A DNA stretch of 52,413 nucleotides, from contig DATGXG010000050.1 in NCBI GenBank assembly GCA_035299085.1, positions 1 through 52,413 of the forward strand, given 5' to 3'. This document shows positions 1-8,200 of this stretch, one piece after another. Under the pieces are notes generated by a model. That model was given only the letters and a program-made list of their open reading frames with translations, made no database searches and was not told where the DNA came from. The translations under genes were made by a program, and so were the position numbers. This stretch comes from Bacteroidales bacterium (GTDB lineage: Bacteria; Bacteroidota; Bacteroidia; Bacteroidales; UBA10428). Positions within the stretch are counted from its first letter, which is position 1, and every line of letters starts with the position of its first letter.

Positions 1-358
1 AAGAATCAAAAATAATGGTGAAGGCTTCGTTGCCACCTGAAATTTCGTCGCGCTTTTTGGAGGTTACCAGCATGTTGGATGCGTCTGAATCAAACAGCCT
101 TGCCCCCACATAAATATACGTGTTGTCATAACCAATCATCACCTCGCTGATTTCTGTGGGTTGGTTACCGAATACAGGCGTATGCATTACCATGGGTAAA
201 GGCTGTAAATTCTGCCAGCAGGCATCATCTACCACCCCGTCAAATTTAAACTCACCCTGTATCTTCTGAATGGTGAGAATCTCCTGGGGAAAAGCACAAG
301 TCAATGAACCGATGCTTATCATTAACGATAAAATTATTCTGTAATGTAGTGGTCTCAT
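1..358 (-). CDS. N-terminal part of a DUF5916 / CBM9-like outer-surface protein (cut by window edge)
   Basis: The minus strand reads open from an ATG at 358-356 to the window edge, giving about 119 residues. Residues 1-24 form a signal peptide ending near CAFPQ. The mature part reads IQKIQGEFKFDGVVDDACW, then VMIGYDNTYIYVGARLFD. That pattern (a small beta-sandwich with a DGxxDDxxW start and an aromatic YIYVG strand) is the CBM9-like N-terminal domain of Bacteroidota DUF5916 proteins, which continue into an outer-membrane barrel-like region of unknown role. The remainder lies outside the window, so full length and integrity cannot be judged. It is read away from the tannase-like gene and has about 200 nt of non-coding DNA upstream. 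Confidence 0.65.
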   Translation of the reverse strand, partial: MRPLHYRIILSLMISIGSLTCAFPQEILTIQKIQGEFKFDGVVDDACWQNLQPLPMVMHTPVFGNQPTEISEVMIGYDNTYIYVGARLFDSDASNMLVTSKKRDEISGGNEAFTIIFDS

Positions 359-560
359 TTTATGATAGTTTTAATTCAAATACTGTCATAAAATTACCCG
401 TGAAACTGCATGAAAACTTTTATATCTATGCGAGACTGCTAAAATGGTGAGTGAAATGACGTTTTGGGGTAGTGATTTTATTTATTGATACGCAGATCAT
501 TAAGCCGTCCAAAAAATTTTTTACGGGGACACCGTTCTGCGAAACGGGGAAAGAACAGGC

Positions 561-2015
561 TTATTTGGTAAAGCCTGTAACTGCACCGATCCATGTGATC
601 AATCCTTCGGGATCATCATCAGCGCAATGGCCCCCATCCCAGAATAGCAGGGCATTCACAACCTTGCCCATGTTTTCAAGACTTGTGGCAAGGTTTATCA
701 TAACAGTCTGTGAGGTATGGTTGTCACTTGTTCCGTTCCTGAGCCACCACATTCGGGCGCAATCCCTGTTGTTTTGCCTGATAAAGTACATGGCATTCAT
801 CATGTTCACAATGGTTTTCAGTTCGCTGTCAATCTCAGCATTCCTGTCCCCGGTTGATTGCCTGAGGCTAAAACTGGTAAAGTGCCTGGCGGCAGTGGTG
901 GCATTGCCGAACAATTCGGGCTCGGGTTGCTTCATGCTGAAATCGTCAAAGGCCGGAAGGCCTTTCATCCTGCCTACATGACTTACATAGTCGGCAAATG
1001 TAAATGCAGCCCCCTGATCGTTCCATTTTATCCAAGTATTATTGGCCAGGTATGTTTTGCGGGCATCATCCGACAATCCTTTTAAATAGCTGTTCGCGGA
1101 GGGTACCAGGTAAAACCGGAGCAGATACTGGTCATAGTTGTCTGCGGAGAGGATTCCAAAGTTATTTCTACCCTTACTATTCAGAGATTGCTGATACTCC
1201 GCAAAGGATGCTTTCAACTCTTCGGAAAGCCTCTGGTCAACCAGCCCGGATCGAGTCGGTAAGGTCCCGAACATCCACTCATAAGCACCGTCGGCGTGTT
1301 CCAGGTCGGTAATAGGACTGTAGCAGGCACTCGCAAAAATATGATCAGGTTCATCGGCAGCGCCAATTTCTTTCAGATATGTTTCAAACAAAGGGTTGTT
1401 GCCTGAAGCGCCCAGAAGTGCAGATAATGCCCCGCCTGCACTGCAACCTGCCGAAACAATCCTGTCAGTGTTGCCGGGTAACACGCCTTTGTTGTGGCGG
1501 ATGTACCGTACCGCTGCTTTCAGGTCGACTATTGCAGCAGGTGCCTTACCATAATAGGTGCCGTCCGCAGCCATGTTATCCCGCCCGCGGCATCCGGGAG
1601 ATACTATTACATACCCTGCAGCCAGGGCCAGGTCGGGTCTGCTGCTGATATCAGCGGAATTTCGCATAGCCCGGCCAGGGCCATCTCCGGCGTTTTTAAC
1701 TGACATATAACCTCCTACACCAATGTCAAAGAAAATCGGTGCATTTGCGGCATCAATGGCCTTACCGTCAATCTCAACGGGAACACTGACATTAAGGCTC
1801 TGATAATCTTTGTCGACCGGATTGGCCACATAGGGGATATGCCTGAATGCATGGTAAACCACTTTCTTTTCGCCACCGGATGTCCTCACCATTTTGGTTT
1901 CCACCACAAAATTATCCCGGGGAAAAGCCAGTGGATCGCTGGCCTGGCCTTGTGCAATACAAGCCCGGGTGGCGCACACGACTATGAGTGACAATGAAAT
2001 CAACATTCTATTCAT
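561..2015 (-). CDS. Secreted tannase-like (subtype B) alpha/beta hydrolase / esterase
   Basis: A 484-residue exported serine hydrolase. The ATG at 2015 was chosen over an upstream in-frame ATG at 2075 because it begins a signal peptide (MNRMLISLSLIVVCA) and leaves a 19-nt gap to the preceding gene instead of an overlap. The nucleophile motif GCSAGG places Ser near residue 192, preceded by an RYIRHNKG helix and a VSPGCRGR strand. Candidate acid and base are Asp near 431 (GTSDNHT) and His near 463 (GGHCADDD). The spacing and the surrounding signatures (KWNDQGAAFTFADYVSHVGR, ADEPDHIFA) resemble subtype B bacterial tannases such as that of Lactobacillus plantarum, which cleave galloyl esters; related feruloyl esterases are possible. 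Substrate is inferred, not shown. It is the last gene of a kinase-regulator-esterase cluster. Confidence 0.72.
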   Translation of the reverse strand: MNRMLISLSLIVVCATRACIAQGQASDPLAFPRDNFVVETKMVRTSGGEKKVVYHAFRHIPYVANPVDKDYQSLNVSVPVEIDGKAIDAANAPIFFDIGVGGYMSVKNAGDGPGRAMRNSADISSRPDLALAAGYVIVSPGCRGRDNMAADGTYYGKAPAAIVDLKAAVRYIRHNKGVLPGNTDRIVSAGCSAGGALSALLGASGNNPLFETYLKEIGAADEPDHIFASACYSPITDLEHADGAYEWMFGTLPTRSGLVDQRLSEELKASFAEYQQSLNSKGRNNFGILSADNYDQYLLRFYLVPSANSYLKGLSDDARKTYLANNTWIKWNDQGAAFTFADYVSHVGRMKGLPAFDDFSMKQPEPELFGNATTAARHFTSFSLRQSTGDRNAEIDSELKTIVNMMNAMYFIRQNNRDCARMWWLRNGTSDNHTSQTVMINLATSLENMGKVVNALLFWDGGHCADDDPEGLITWIGAVTGFTK

Positions 2016-2034
2016 ATTGCCAATCGTTTTAGAT

Positions 2035-2796
2035 TTATAATTCCCCTGCAAACCATTTTTTAAAATCAGGGACACGGGCTTTGCTGATCAGTATTTTTTC
2101 CGGTACGGTTACCTTCAGGTTTACTGAAAGCCTGCTGTTAAACCAGAAATCAATATCTTTCACGGCATTCCGTGCAATAACATATTGCCTGTTGGCCCTG
2201 AAAAAATCATCGGGATTCAGCATACCGCACAGTTCATCGAGTGTATGTTCAAATGTGAATGTTTTGTCTTCATGGGTCTTTGCCTTTACCAAACCCGCTT
2301 CAATATAAAAGCAGGCCAGATCTGATGTATTAACAGGGATAAGTTTGTCTCCTTTTACCGGAACCAAAAAATGAGTTTTAAATGTCGAAGCCTTTTTGAA
2401 AGAAGCGATGATGTTCCGGATGTCGGCCTGGTATTTATTCGAACCCGAAAGACCCTGCAGTTTATTTAAAGCCTGCTGTACGGCAAGGATGTCGATGGGT
2501 TTTAACAAATAATCAATGCTGTTCACCTTAAAAGCCTTGAGGGCATATTCATCGTATGCTGTTGTAAAAATTACAGGGCATTGCACAGTGGTCCGGTCAA
2601 AAATCTCAAAGGCCGATCCGTCGGCAAGGTGAATATCAAGGAACAGCAGATCAGGCTGGGGATTGGTGTTGAACCATTCAACGGTTTCATGGATACTTTC
2701 AAGTGTGGCAACAACCTGTAACGTTCCCAGTTCATCCAGGATTGTCATCAAATTGCGCGCAGCCAGCATTTCATCCTCAACGATTACTGCCTTCAT
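2035..2796 (-). CDS. LytTR-family response regulator
   Basis: A 253-residue regulator with a receiver domain (residues 1-120) and a LytTR DNA-binding domain (about 145-253). The start MKAVIVEDE at 2796 gives the conserved acidic pocket E7-D8 and the phospho-acceptor Asp54 in LFLDIHL; a longer reading frame from 2871 would add residues not found in the family. The C-terminal half shows the LytTR hallmarks FYIEAGLVKAKT, a DELCGML helix and FFRANRQYVIA. It overlaps the 3' end of the upstream kinase gene by 20 nt, so the two are surely cotranscribed and probably translationally coupled. The likely target is a promoter near this cluster, which also holds the tannase-like gene. Confidence 0.9.
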   Translation of the reverse strand: MKAVIVEDEMLAARNLMTILDELGTLQVVATLESIHETVEWFNTNPQPDLLFLDIHLADGSAFEIFDRTTVQCPVIFTTAYDEYALKAFKVNSIDYLLKPIDILAVQQALNKLQGLSGSNKYQADIRNIIASFKKASTFKTHFLVPVKGDKLIPVNTSDLACFYIEAGLVKAKTHEDKTFTFEHTLDELCGMLNPDDFFRANRQYVIARNAVKDIDFWFNSRLSVNLKVTVPEKILISKARVPDFKKWFAGEL

Positions 2797-3853
2797 CTGT
2801 GGTTGGTTTAAGTAAGGGAACTTCAACACGGAACAGGTTATTTGATTTAGATATCCTGATATCAGCACCACACAGTAATTTGTATTGCCTGGACAAATTG
2901 GAAAGGCCTATTCCTGTGCCCGGTTCCATGGATAACTTTTCATGAATGGTGTTGGTGACAACTAAAGTCTCATTGTCTGAAGTGTTGATGGTTATTTCAA
3001 GCGTATGACGTTTGCTGATCTCATTATGCTTCACTGCGTTTTCAATCAAAGTCTGAATGGCAAGGGGAGGCAGCCTGTATTGGTTTAAACTTTCGCGGGT
3101 ATTAAACACTATACTTAGATTGGTATTAAAACGCGTTTTGATCAGAAAAATATAGGATTTTGCGGCCTCCATTTCATCATAAAGGGACACCGTTTGATTT
3201 TCATTGCTTTTCAATGTATACCTCAACACTTGTGAAAGGTCGTTCAGGTATAACAGGGCTTTTTTGGGATCATCACTGATCAGGGTTTTAAGGGCGGTAA
3301 GGGAATTAAACAGAAAATGCGGACTAACCTGGTTTTTAAGCGATTCATACTGACTTTGCAGGTTCTCACGGATCAGTTTTTCATTTTCAAACCGGATGGC
3401 CTGTCTTTCATTGATGATCCTGATGATAAACACGCAGCTAAGCACTACAATGGCAATGAACAGATCGCGAAAAGTATATAACAGGTTGAACCGGGATGTA
3501 TGGGTAGTAGAGAAGATCAAATGCTTTAATGCAAAGAAAACATCGCTCAGAATGGTAACCGCAACAGCGGTCGCCACTATGGACAGCAGGATGGTCCATA
3601 TGTTAAGTCGCCTGTGACTGTTAATGGGCTTAATTACGAAATAATTAAGTACGAATAAGCAAAATGTAACCAGGAAAGTGACAAATACCTCCCCGATTAC
3701 CTCTGTTGTAGTTACATTGCCGCGATGCCACGAAGTTGTTGAACCGTCGGGTGCGGCTATATCAAGGATGGTATTGAAATGTACCAGGATGCTTATCCCG
3801 AGAGAAATACCCGCAACGATCGCAGCGTATTGCTGTAGCTTATATTTTCTCAT
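2777..3853 (-). CDS. LytS-type (His_kinase family) membrane sensor histidine kinase
   Basis: A 358-residue sensor kinase. Four hydrophobic segments (roughly residues 10-27, 52-75, 85-105 and 128-146) form an N-terminal membrane domain without a large extracytoplasmic loop. It is followed by a coiled linker and the PF06580-type phosphoacceptor region NQVSPHFLFNSL with His179. The ATPase part has the N-box LIENAVKHNEI and a G-box GTGIGLSNL. This architecture is that of the two-gene LytS/LytTR systems widespread in Bacteroidota. It overlaps the downstream regulator gene by 20 nt. A TAnnTTTG element ends only five nt before the ATG, so the message may be leaderless. Confidence 0.9.
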   Translation of the reverse strand: MRKYKLQQYAAIVAGISLGISILVHFNTILDIAAPDGSTTSWHRGNVTTTEVIGEVFVTFLVTFCLFVLNYFVIKPINSHRRLNIWTILLSIVATAVAVTILSDVFFALKHLIFSTTHTSRFNLLYTFRDLFIAIVVLSCVFIIRIINERQAIRFENEKLIRENLQSQYESLKNQVSPHFLFNSLTALKTLISDDPKKALLYLNDLSQVLRYTLKSNENQTVSLYDEMEAAKSYIFLIKTRFNTNLSIVFNTRESLNQYRLPPLAIQTLIENAVKHNEISKRHTLEITINTSDNETLVVTNTIHEKLSMEPGTGIGLSNLSRQYKLLCGADIRISKSNNLFRVEVPLLKPTTDEGSNR

Positions 3854-3858
3854 ATAAT

Positions 3859-3866
3859 CAAAGATA
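3859..3866 (-). promoter_or_regulatory. Putative Bacteroidota -7 element for the LytS kinase gene
   Basis: The minus strand reads TATCTTTG, matching TAnnTTTG. It ends five nt before the kinase ATG, so transcription from it would begin at or right beside the start codon. No good -33 element was seen. Confidence 0.4.
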
Positions 3867-3950
3867 GTACATGATTATCAGAATAATCCCGAAAAGTAAA
3901 TAAGCCTGCAAAAAGCAGGATTGAAATGACCAAAACAGGGACTCAAACAA

Positions 3951-3974
3951 AAAAGGCACCCGGAGGTGCCTTTT
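3951..3974 (-). terminator. Intrinsic terminator of the hydrolase / beta-propeller pair
   Basis: GGCACC, a CGGA loop and GGTGCC form a six-pair hairpin, flanked by A and T runs on both sides. On the minus strand the stem is followed by six T residues, just past the stop codon at 3978. The symmetry means it could also stop transcription from the other direction. Confidence 0.8.
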
Positions 3975-3977
3975 ATA

Positions 3978-5009
3978 CTATTCAGTCAGGAAGTTTTCAA
4001 TTTCCTGTCGATATGTCCTGGGTTGGTCGAGCCATATAAAATGACCTGCTCGCGGAACCCTTACTAATCTTGAATTAGAAAAAATTGTAGTGTATTGGTT
4101 GGCAATACCGGGTGAAAGATAGTCGGCATCTCCCCGAAGAATTAAAACTGGGGTGGTATTCTGTTTGAGAATATATTTTACCGGTTCTATGTTCATGAGA
4201 TCGAAAATTGTCATGGCAGATGCCCACCATCCCATTCCTTTCATTTTAAACTCAGAGCTTTTTGTAAAGGATTTATGATACACGCAGGTTTTTAAAATTT
4301 CTGCAGAAATAAAGTCATCAGCTAATTGATCCATTTCCTTGTCACCCGCAAATATATACGCTTTATGAACATCTGTCTGCATCAGTTCATCAAGTTTGTA
4401 ATAGCGGTTGAGTCGTTCCTGGCCATATTGGTTTCCAATCCAATCATACCATCCGGATAGAAACCGGGGTACATTTGAGTATTCATCGTTCCAATCTCTC
4501 AAATCGATGGATCCCGGTGAAGTAAATATTGCTTTTAAAACATGCTGAGGGTATTTTGCCATGTAATGAGTGGCTAAAGTTGCCCCCCACGAATCGCCGA
4601 TTAATATACAGGATTTGTTGCCAATGATAATCCTGATTTCTTCCAGATCCGATACATGTCGATCTACTGTATACTGGGTCGGGTCACTAAGTCTACCGGA
4701 GAGCCCGCTTCCTGACTGGTCGTAAATATAAACGTCGAAATTATTCCTGGTCAACTTTTCGTACCATTCAACAGGAGCTTCTTTGCCGAAGGAATTTACC
4801 TGGCACGCACCAGGTCCTCCATGTAGAAAAATTAAAGGTGTGGCATTAGCCGAATCATCTGCCGGTAAATGAACATAAGCGATATGGGAACCAGTCTTTA
4901 AATCCCAAAACTTAACCAGGGTTTTGTTATTTATGACGTGACCGGTGTCTCCCGGGTGGCACCGGGCAAATGCATTTAATAACAATAAAGACAAAAGAAC
5001 TTTTTGCAT
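3978..5009 (-). CDS. Exported alpha/beta hydrolase, peptidase S33 (proline iminopeptidase-like)
   Basis: A 343-residue alpha/beta hydrolase with a hydrophobic N-terminus (MQKVLLSLLLLNAFARC) that is probably a signal peptide. HGGPG at residues 63-67 is the oxyanion-hole signature of the S33 proline iminopeptidase branch. The nucleophile elbow is GDSWG with Ser near 140. The acid is probably the Asp of LRGDADYLSPG and the base the His of RAGHFIWLDQ near the C-terminus. S33 enzymes remove N-terminal proline or other residues from short peptides, but the fold also covers lactonases and esterases, so substrate is open. It starts eight nt after the upstream beta-propeller gene and shares its terminator, so the two form an operon. 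Confidence 0.8.
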   Translation of the reverse strand: MQKVLLSLLLLNAFARCHPGDTGHVINNKTLVKFWDLKTGSHIAYVHLPADDSANATPLIFLHGGPGACQVNSFGKEAPVEWYEKLTRNNFDVYIYDQSGSGLSGRLSDPTQYTVDRHVSDLEEIRIIIGNKSCILIGDSWGATLATHYMAKYPQHVLKAIFTSPGSIDLRDWNDEYSNVPRFLSGWYDWIGNQYGQERLNRYYKLDELMQTDVHKAYIFAGDKEMDQLADDFISAEILKTCVYHKSFTKSSEFKMKGMGWWASAMTIFDLMNIEPVKYILKQNTTPVLILRGDADYLSPGIANQYTTIFSNSRLVRVPRAGHFIWLDQPRTYRQEIENFLTE

Positions 5010-5017
5010 AGATTAAA

Positions 5018-5908
5018 TTATTGTTTGTTTATTAAAGTCCTTTTTAAGGAATCCAGAAGTGGTTTCCATTCAACTTGATAGATTTTTGTTGGTATGCCTT
5101 TTGAATAAAACAGATAATTTCCATCAGGTGAAACACAAGGTCTTCCTTCATATTCACCGGAATTTATTTCATTGCCAAGGCTCAGGGCTGTCGACCAGGA
5201 TTCATTTATCCTAAAACTAATATAGATATCTCTCCAGTTTGTTTCTGAAACATACTTTCCGAAGAGCAAGTAACTCTCATCAGGTGCAATATAAAGTTCG
5301 GAGACTGAATATTTGTTTATAGATGTATCTAATGGAACCGGATCAGAATATTTACCATTTTTATATTGTGAATAAAACGCTTTCCATCCGCCAAGTCGAT
5401 CTGAAAAAAAATACAAATTCCCATTCGAAGCGCATGATGCGCTCGCGTTAAAAGCTCCGTTATTTATTATTTTATCCAGTGGCTTTGGCTCACTCCAACC
5501 GGAATTACCTTTTTCCATTACACAGATGATTGTACTCTTTAAATCATCAGAAGACCTTGCAAAGAAAAAACGTGTACCGTCCGGATTAATATGGGGTGTT
5601 TCAATTCTGAACTTCCCGGCGAAAGGAGCTGTCTTTGCTTCGCTCCATTTTCCACTCACAAAACGGGAGTATTTAATTATTTCCATATTGCCACTATCCG
5701 TAACAAAATAGAACTCTTTCCCATCGGGCATAAATGTTATGTGAGTCGCAAAGATTTCTTCATTGTTTACCAATATTCTAAAGAGCCTGGGTTTTGAATC
5801 CGGATTTTTAATAGAATATGGGTGATTAACTTCCTGGGGATATACCTTATATATTGTTCCCGATATTAAGAACAAAACCACCGGAAAAAGTAAACGCTTT
5901 TTCATCAT
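5018..5908 (-). CDS. Exported WD40-like (PD40) beta-propeller protein
   Basis: A 296-residue protein with a signal peptide (MMKKRLLFPVVLFLISGTIY) and repeated TolB-type propeller blades. Recurrent motifs are FMPDGKEFYFVTD, INPDGTRFFFARS, CASNGNLYFFSD, APDESYLLFGK and VSPDGNYLFYSKG, each a D-G turn followed by an aromatic strand. Five such blades can be read, close to a complete six-bladed propeller. Proteins of this kind sit in the periplasm or on the outer membrane and bind peptides or proteins; no catalytic site is visible. It is the first gene of the operon with the S33 hydrolase and may serve as its partner, which is inference from position only. Confidence 0.75.
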   Translation of the reverse strand: MMKKRLLFPVVLFLISGTIYKVYPQEVNHPYSIKNPDSKPRLFRILVNNEEIFATHITFMPDGKEFYFVTDSGNMEIIKYSRFVSGKWSEAKTAPFAGKFRIETPHINPDGTRFFFARSSDDLKSTIICVMEKGNSGWSEPKPLDKIINNGAFNASASCASNGNLYFFSDRLGGWKAFYSQYKNGKYSDPVPLDTSINKYSVSELYIAPDESYLLFGKYVSETNWRDIYISFRINESWSTALSLGNEINSGEYEGRPCVSPDGNYLFYSKGIPTKIYQVEWKPLLDSLKRTLINKQ

Positions 5909-5950
5909 TCAAATGCTATTAAATTAGAAATTGAAATAGTTATCTGAGCC

Positions 5951-5958
5951 CAAAAATA
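5951..5958 (-). promoter_or_regulatory. Putative -7 element for the propeller/hydrolase operon
   Basis: The minus strand reads TATTTTTG, matching TAnnTTTG, 42 nt before the start codon. A 14-nt perfect palindrome (GACTTTATAAAGTC) lies just upstream at 5984-5997 and could be an operator or part of a weak hairpin. Confidence 0.4.
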
Positions 5959-6053
5959 GGAGGGTGCATAATGATAAACTATTGACTTTATAAAGTCGTA
6001 GTTGTTTAATGCTCAGATATGAATGATTTTATGAAAAAAAATAGAATTGAAGC

Positions 6054-7082
6054 TTAAAGGGTATGCTTATCCCGATACTCTCTCGGATTTATTTTCTCCT
6101 TCTTTTTAAAAGCTGAATTGAAGGATGAAATAGAGTTAAATCCACAGTCGTATGCGATGGCTGCAATTGTTAGTTTTGCGAACTCTGGTGAAGTGAGACG
6201 TTCCTTTACCTCCTCTATCCTGCATGAATTAATAAAATCGAAAAAATTCGTGTTAAAGTTTTCATTGATTACCTGGGAAAGAAGATGAGGTTTAGTCTCC
6301 AGTTGAGAAGCAAGCTTCGAAAGAGAAATTTCGTTATTCAGAAAAGGTTTTGAACTCTTCATTACAACTGTGAGTTTCTGGTATAAAGCTAATGAATCGG
6401 TCTTTGAGAGTATTGAATTCTTGTATCTTTCGAATGATTCATTGATCTGCTTTTTATTGAGCCACAAATAGATTAATATATATATAAATAAACCGAAAAG
6501 AAATGTTCCGGACAAATACGGAAGAATTCCTATCCACCATGTAATGCCATAGGATAACCAAATCAGGGCAACCGATCCGATAATGAATCGGTACCATCCT
6601 GTTTTGTAGGGCATAATTAGCGAGTGCTCTCCTTTCCTATGGAAATACCACGCTGTATAAATAAGATAGCCTAAAATCTGAAACATAATCAAATTATACC
6701 GTATGTCCCACTTTGGATCATTTGGCGGATAGGGCAAGAATACACAACATAGCACAAGTAGTCCTGGTATATAATGTAAATATTCAATACCGGAGAACAT
6801 GAGTTTGGGATTCACACTTTTACGGATATAAAATAGCAGCTCCGGACCTACACATACAAAAGCTGCCAATCCTATGTGAATAACAATAAAATGCACAGGA
6901 ACTATACTTGTAAGGATAGATTTAGCCATTCTTACTGTAAGAAACAAAACAAGGAAGGCCAGGTACTTATTCGCAGGATTCTTTTTTGAATATCCAAAAT
7001 ACAGATAAAAAAACAAGAAAAATCCATTGAGGACTCCGGTAATACCAATTATTATTAAAACAAGCATTAATAAATTAGTCAT
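6054..7082 (-). CDS. Membrane-anchored AraC-family transcriptional regulator
   Basis: A 342-residue regulator with about seven hydrophobic segments in residues 1-210 (for example LLMLVLIIIGITGVLNGFF and YIPGLLVLCCVFLPY) and a C-terminal AraC DNA-binding domain in the last 100 residues. The second helix-turn-helix reads IAAIAYDCGFNSISSFNSAF and is followed by the family end signature KINPREYRDKH. This 7TM-AraC layout is a common Bacteroidota one-component sensor that keeps its DNA-binding part at the membrane. The gene stands alone, between the propeller operon and the cold-shock operon; its target is unknown. An N-terminal fragment of a related regulator is found at 19522. Confidence 0.85.
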   Translation of the reverse strand: MTNLLMLVLIIIGITGVLNGFFLFFYLYFGYSKKNPANKYLAFLVLFLTVRMAKSILTSIVPVHFIVIHIGLAAFVCVGPELLFYIRKSVNPKLMFSGIEYLHYIPGLLVLCCVFLPYPPNDPKWDIRYNLIMFQILGYLIYTAWYFHRKGEHSLIMPYKTGWYRFIIGSVALIWLSYGITWWIGILPYLSGTFLFGLFIYILIYLWLNKKQINESFERYKNSILSKTDSLALYQKLTVVMKSSKPFLNNEISLSKLASQLETKPHLLSQVINENFNTNFFDFINSCRIEEVKERLTSPEFAKLTIAAIAYDCGFNSISSFNSAFKKKEKINPREYRDKHTL

Positions 7083-7186
7083 AGATGCATTTTCTTCAAT
7101 TAAATTTGATTCTGATTTCTACTTCTTTGTAAATTTAAGTATCTCTCAATGCAATATGCTTACAGTTAGTTGTTTTTTCCCTAAAC

Positions 7187-7214
7187 AAAAAAGGCACCGA
7201 TCGGTGCCTTTTTT
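7187..7214 (-). terminator. Intrinsic terminator of the cold-shock / RRM operon
   Basis: GGCACCGATCGGTGCC is a perfect 16-nt palindrome with six A before and six T after it, so it can act on both strands. It lies 20 nt past the RRM stop codon and also separates this operon from the AraC gene. Confidence 0.85.
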
Positions 7215-7234
7215 GTTAACTATGAAAGAATATC

Positions 7235-7591
7235 TTAATATCTTTTCTTCCTTGAATCATAATTCCTGTCGGAATTCCTGTCGTTATTTCTTGAATTATA
7301 ATCGTTGCGTGGTCCGCGGTTAAATCCTCCGCTTCCTGCAGGACGGTCAGTTTTTGGCCGTGCTACATTTACGCTGATAACCTTTCCGTCGTATTCACAC
7401 TGGTTTAATTCATCAATAGCCTTCTGACCCTGGGCGTTGTCGGCCATTTCCACAAAGCCAAATCCTCTTGACCGACCGGTCAGCTTATCAGTTATTACTT
7501 TTGCCGAAGATACCGTTCCGTACTCTTCAAACAATTCTTTTAAGTCGGCGTCGCTGACGGCGTAACTTAAGTTTGCAACATAAATGTTCAT
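7235..7591 (-). CDS. Single-RRM RNA-binding protein
   Basis: A 118-residue protein with one RNA recognition motif in residues 1-80. RNP2 is IYVANL and RNP1 is RGFGFVEM, with the aromatic residues that stack on RNA bases intact. The tail (about residues 82-118) is rich in Arg, Asn, Gly and Asp, ending NYDSRKKRY, which is typical of glycine/arginine-type tails of bacterial RRM proteins in cyanobacteria and Bacteroidota. It starts 23 nt after the cold-shock gene and ends at a strong terminator, so the pair is an operon. A role as an RNA chaperone, perhaps in the cold, is inferred from this partnership. Confidence 0.92.
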   Translation of the reverse strand: MNIYVANLSYAVSDADLKELFEEYGTVSSAKVITDKLTGRSRGFGFVEMADNAQGQKAIDELNQCEYDGKVISVNVARPKTDRPAGSGGFNRGPRNDYNSRNNDRNSDRNYDSRKKRY

Positions 7592-7614
7592 TCTATTAAA
7601 TTAAGTGATTAAAA

Positions 7615-8070
7615 TTATTTCTCTACTTTAACATTAACGGCATTGGGACCTTTAGGCCCTCTTACAACTTCGAAGGTAACCTTGTTCCTTTCCTTTATCG
7701 GCTCCAGAAGGGCCTTGATATGAACAAAAACATCCTGACCCGATGCCGAGTCCTTGATAAAACCAAAACCTTTCGATTCATTAAAGAAAGTAACCACTCC
7801 TTTGCGGACACTTTCATCAGGGCCTGATGTCATACTACGGGGCACTCCAATCTCAATATCTTCGGCTTTTATTACTTTTTTCTGTGAAAGATCGGGGGGA
7901 GTAGATGAGATTTTACCGTATTCATCCACATAGGCAATCATATCATCAAGATTGTTTCCGTCCCTGCTTTGCTGTTTCCTTTCGAGTCTTTTTGCTTCCT
8001 TTTCTTTTCTCTTCTTGTCTTTTTTAGCCTGAACTTCTTTTTTGTTAAAGGTCTCGTTGCTTCTGCCCAT
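7615..8070 (-). CDS. Cold-shock domain protein with a charged N-terminal extension
   Basis: A 151-residue protein. Residues 88-151 are a cold-shock OB fold: KGVVTFFNESKGFGFIKD carries RNP1 (KGFGFI) and DVFVHIKAL carries RNP2. Residues 1-45 are dominated by Lys, Glu and Arg (KEVQAKKDKKRKEKEAKRLE) and should form a basic helix; residues 46-85 are a linker. The extension makes it twice the length of CspA, a variant common in Bacteroidota. It binds single-stranded RNA and likely melts secondary structure. A -7 element at 8151-8158 implies a leader of about 75 nt, in keeping with post-transcriptional control of cold-shock messages. Confidence 0.92.
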   Translation of the reverse strand: MGRSNETFNKKEVQAKKDKKRKEKEAKRLERKQQSRDGNNLDDMIAYVDEYGKISSTPPDLSQKKVIKAEDIEIGVPRSMTSGPDESVRKGVVTFFNESKGFGFIKDSASGQDVFVHIKALLEPIKERNKVTFEVVRGPKGPNAVNVKVEK

Positions 8071-8150
8071 ATTAAAAATTTAATGTATAAAGTTAGTTAA
8101 TCAACCAATCATTAGGTTAGCTTAAATCCTAAAAAGGGCAGATTTTTTTG

Positions 8151-8158
8151 CAAAATTA
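8151..8158 (-). promoter_or_regulatory. Putative -7 element for the cold-shock / RRM operon
   Basis: The minus strand reads TAATTTTG, matching TAnnTTTG, 80 nt before the cold-shock start codon, leaving a long AT-rich 5' leader. Confidence 0.5.
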
Positions 8159-8200
8159 CAAATTTTATTCGGATAAATGGATAAAAAATATTTGAGTATT

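Noticed and set aside
472..981. 169-codon plus-strand frame over the tannase-like gene
   Set aside because: It runs antisense through the catalytic His and Asp region of the hydrolase and has no recognisable features.
5984..5997. Perfect palindrome GACTTTATAAAGTC as a terminator of the AraC gene
   Set aside because: It is AT-rich, lies 57 nt past the stop codon and has no T run after the stem on the minus strand; it may just as well be an operator of the downstream operon.
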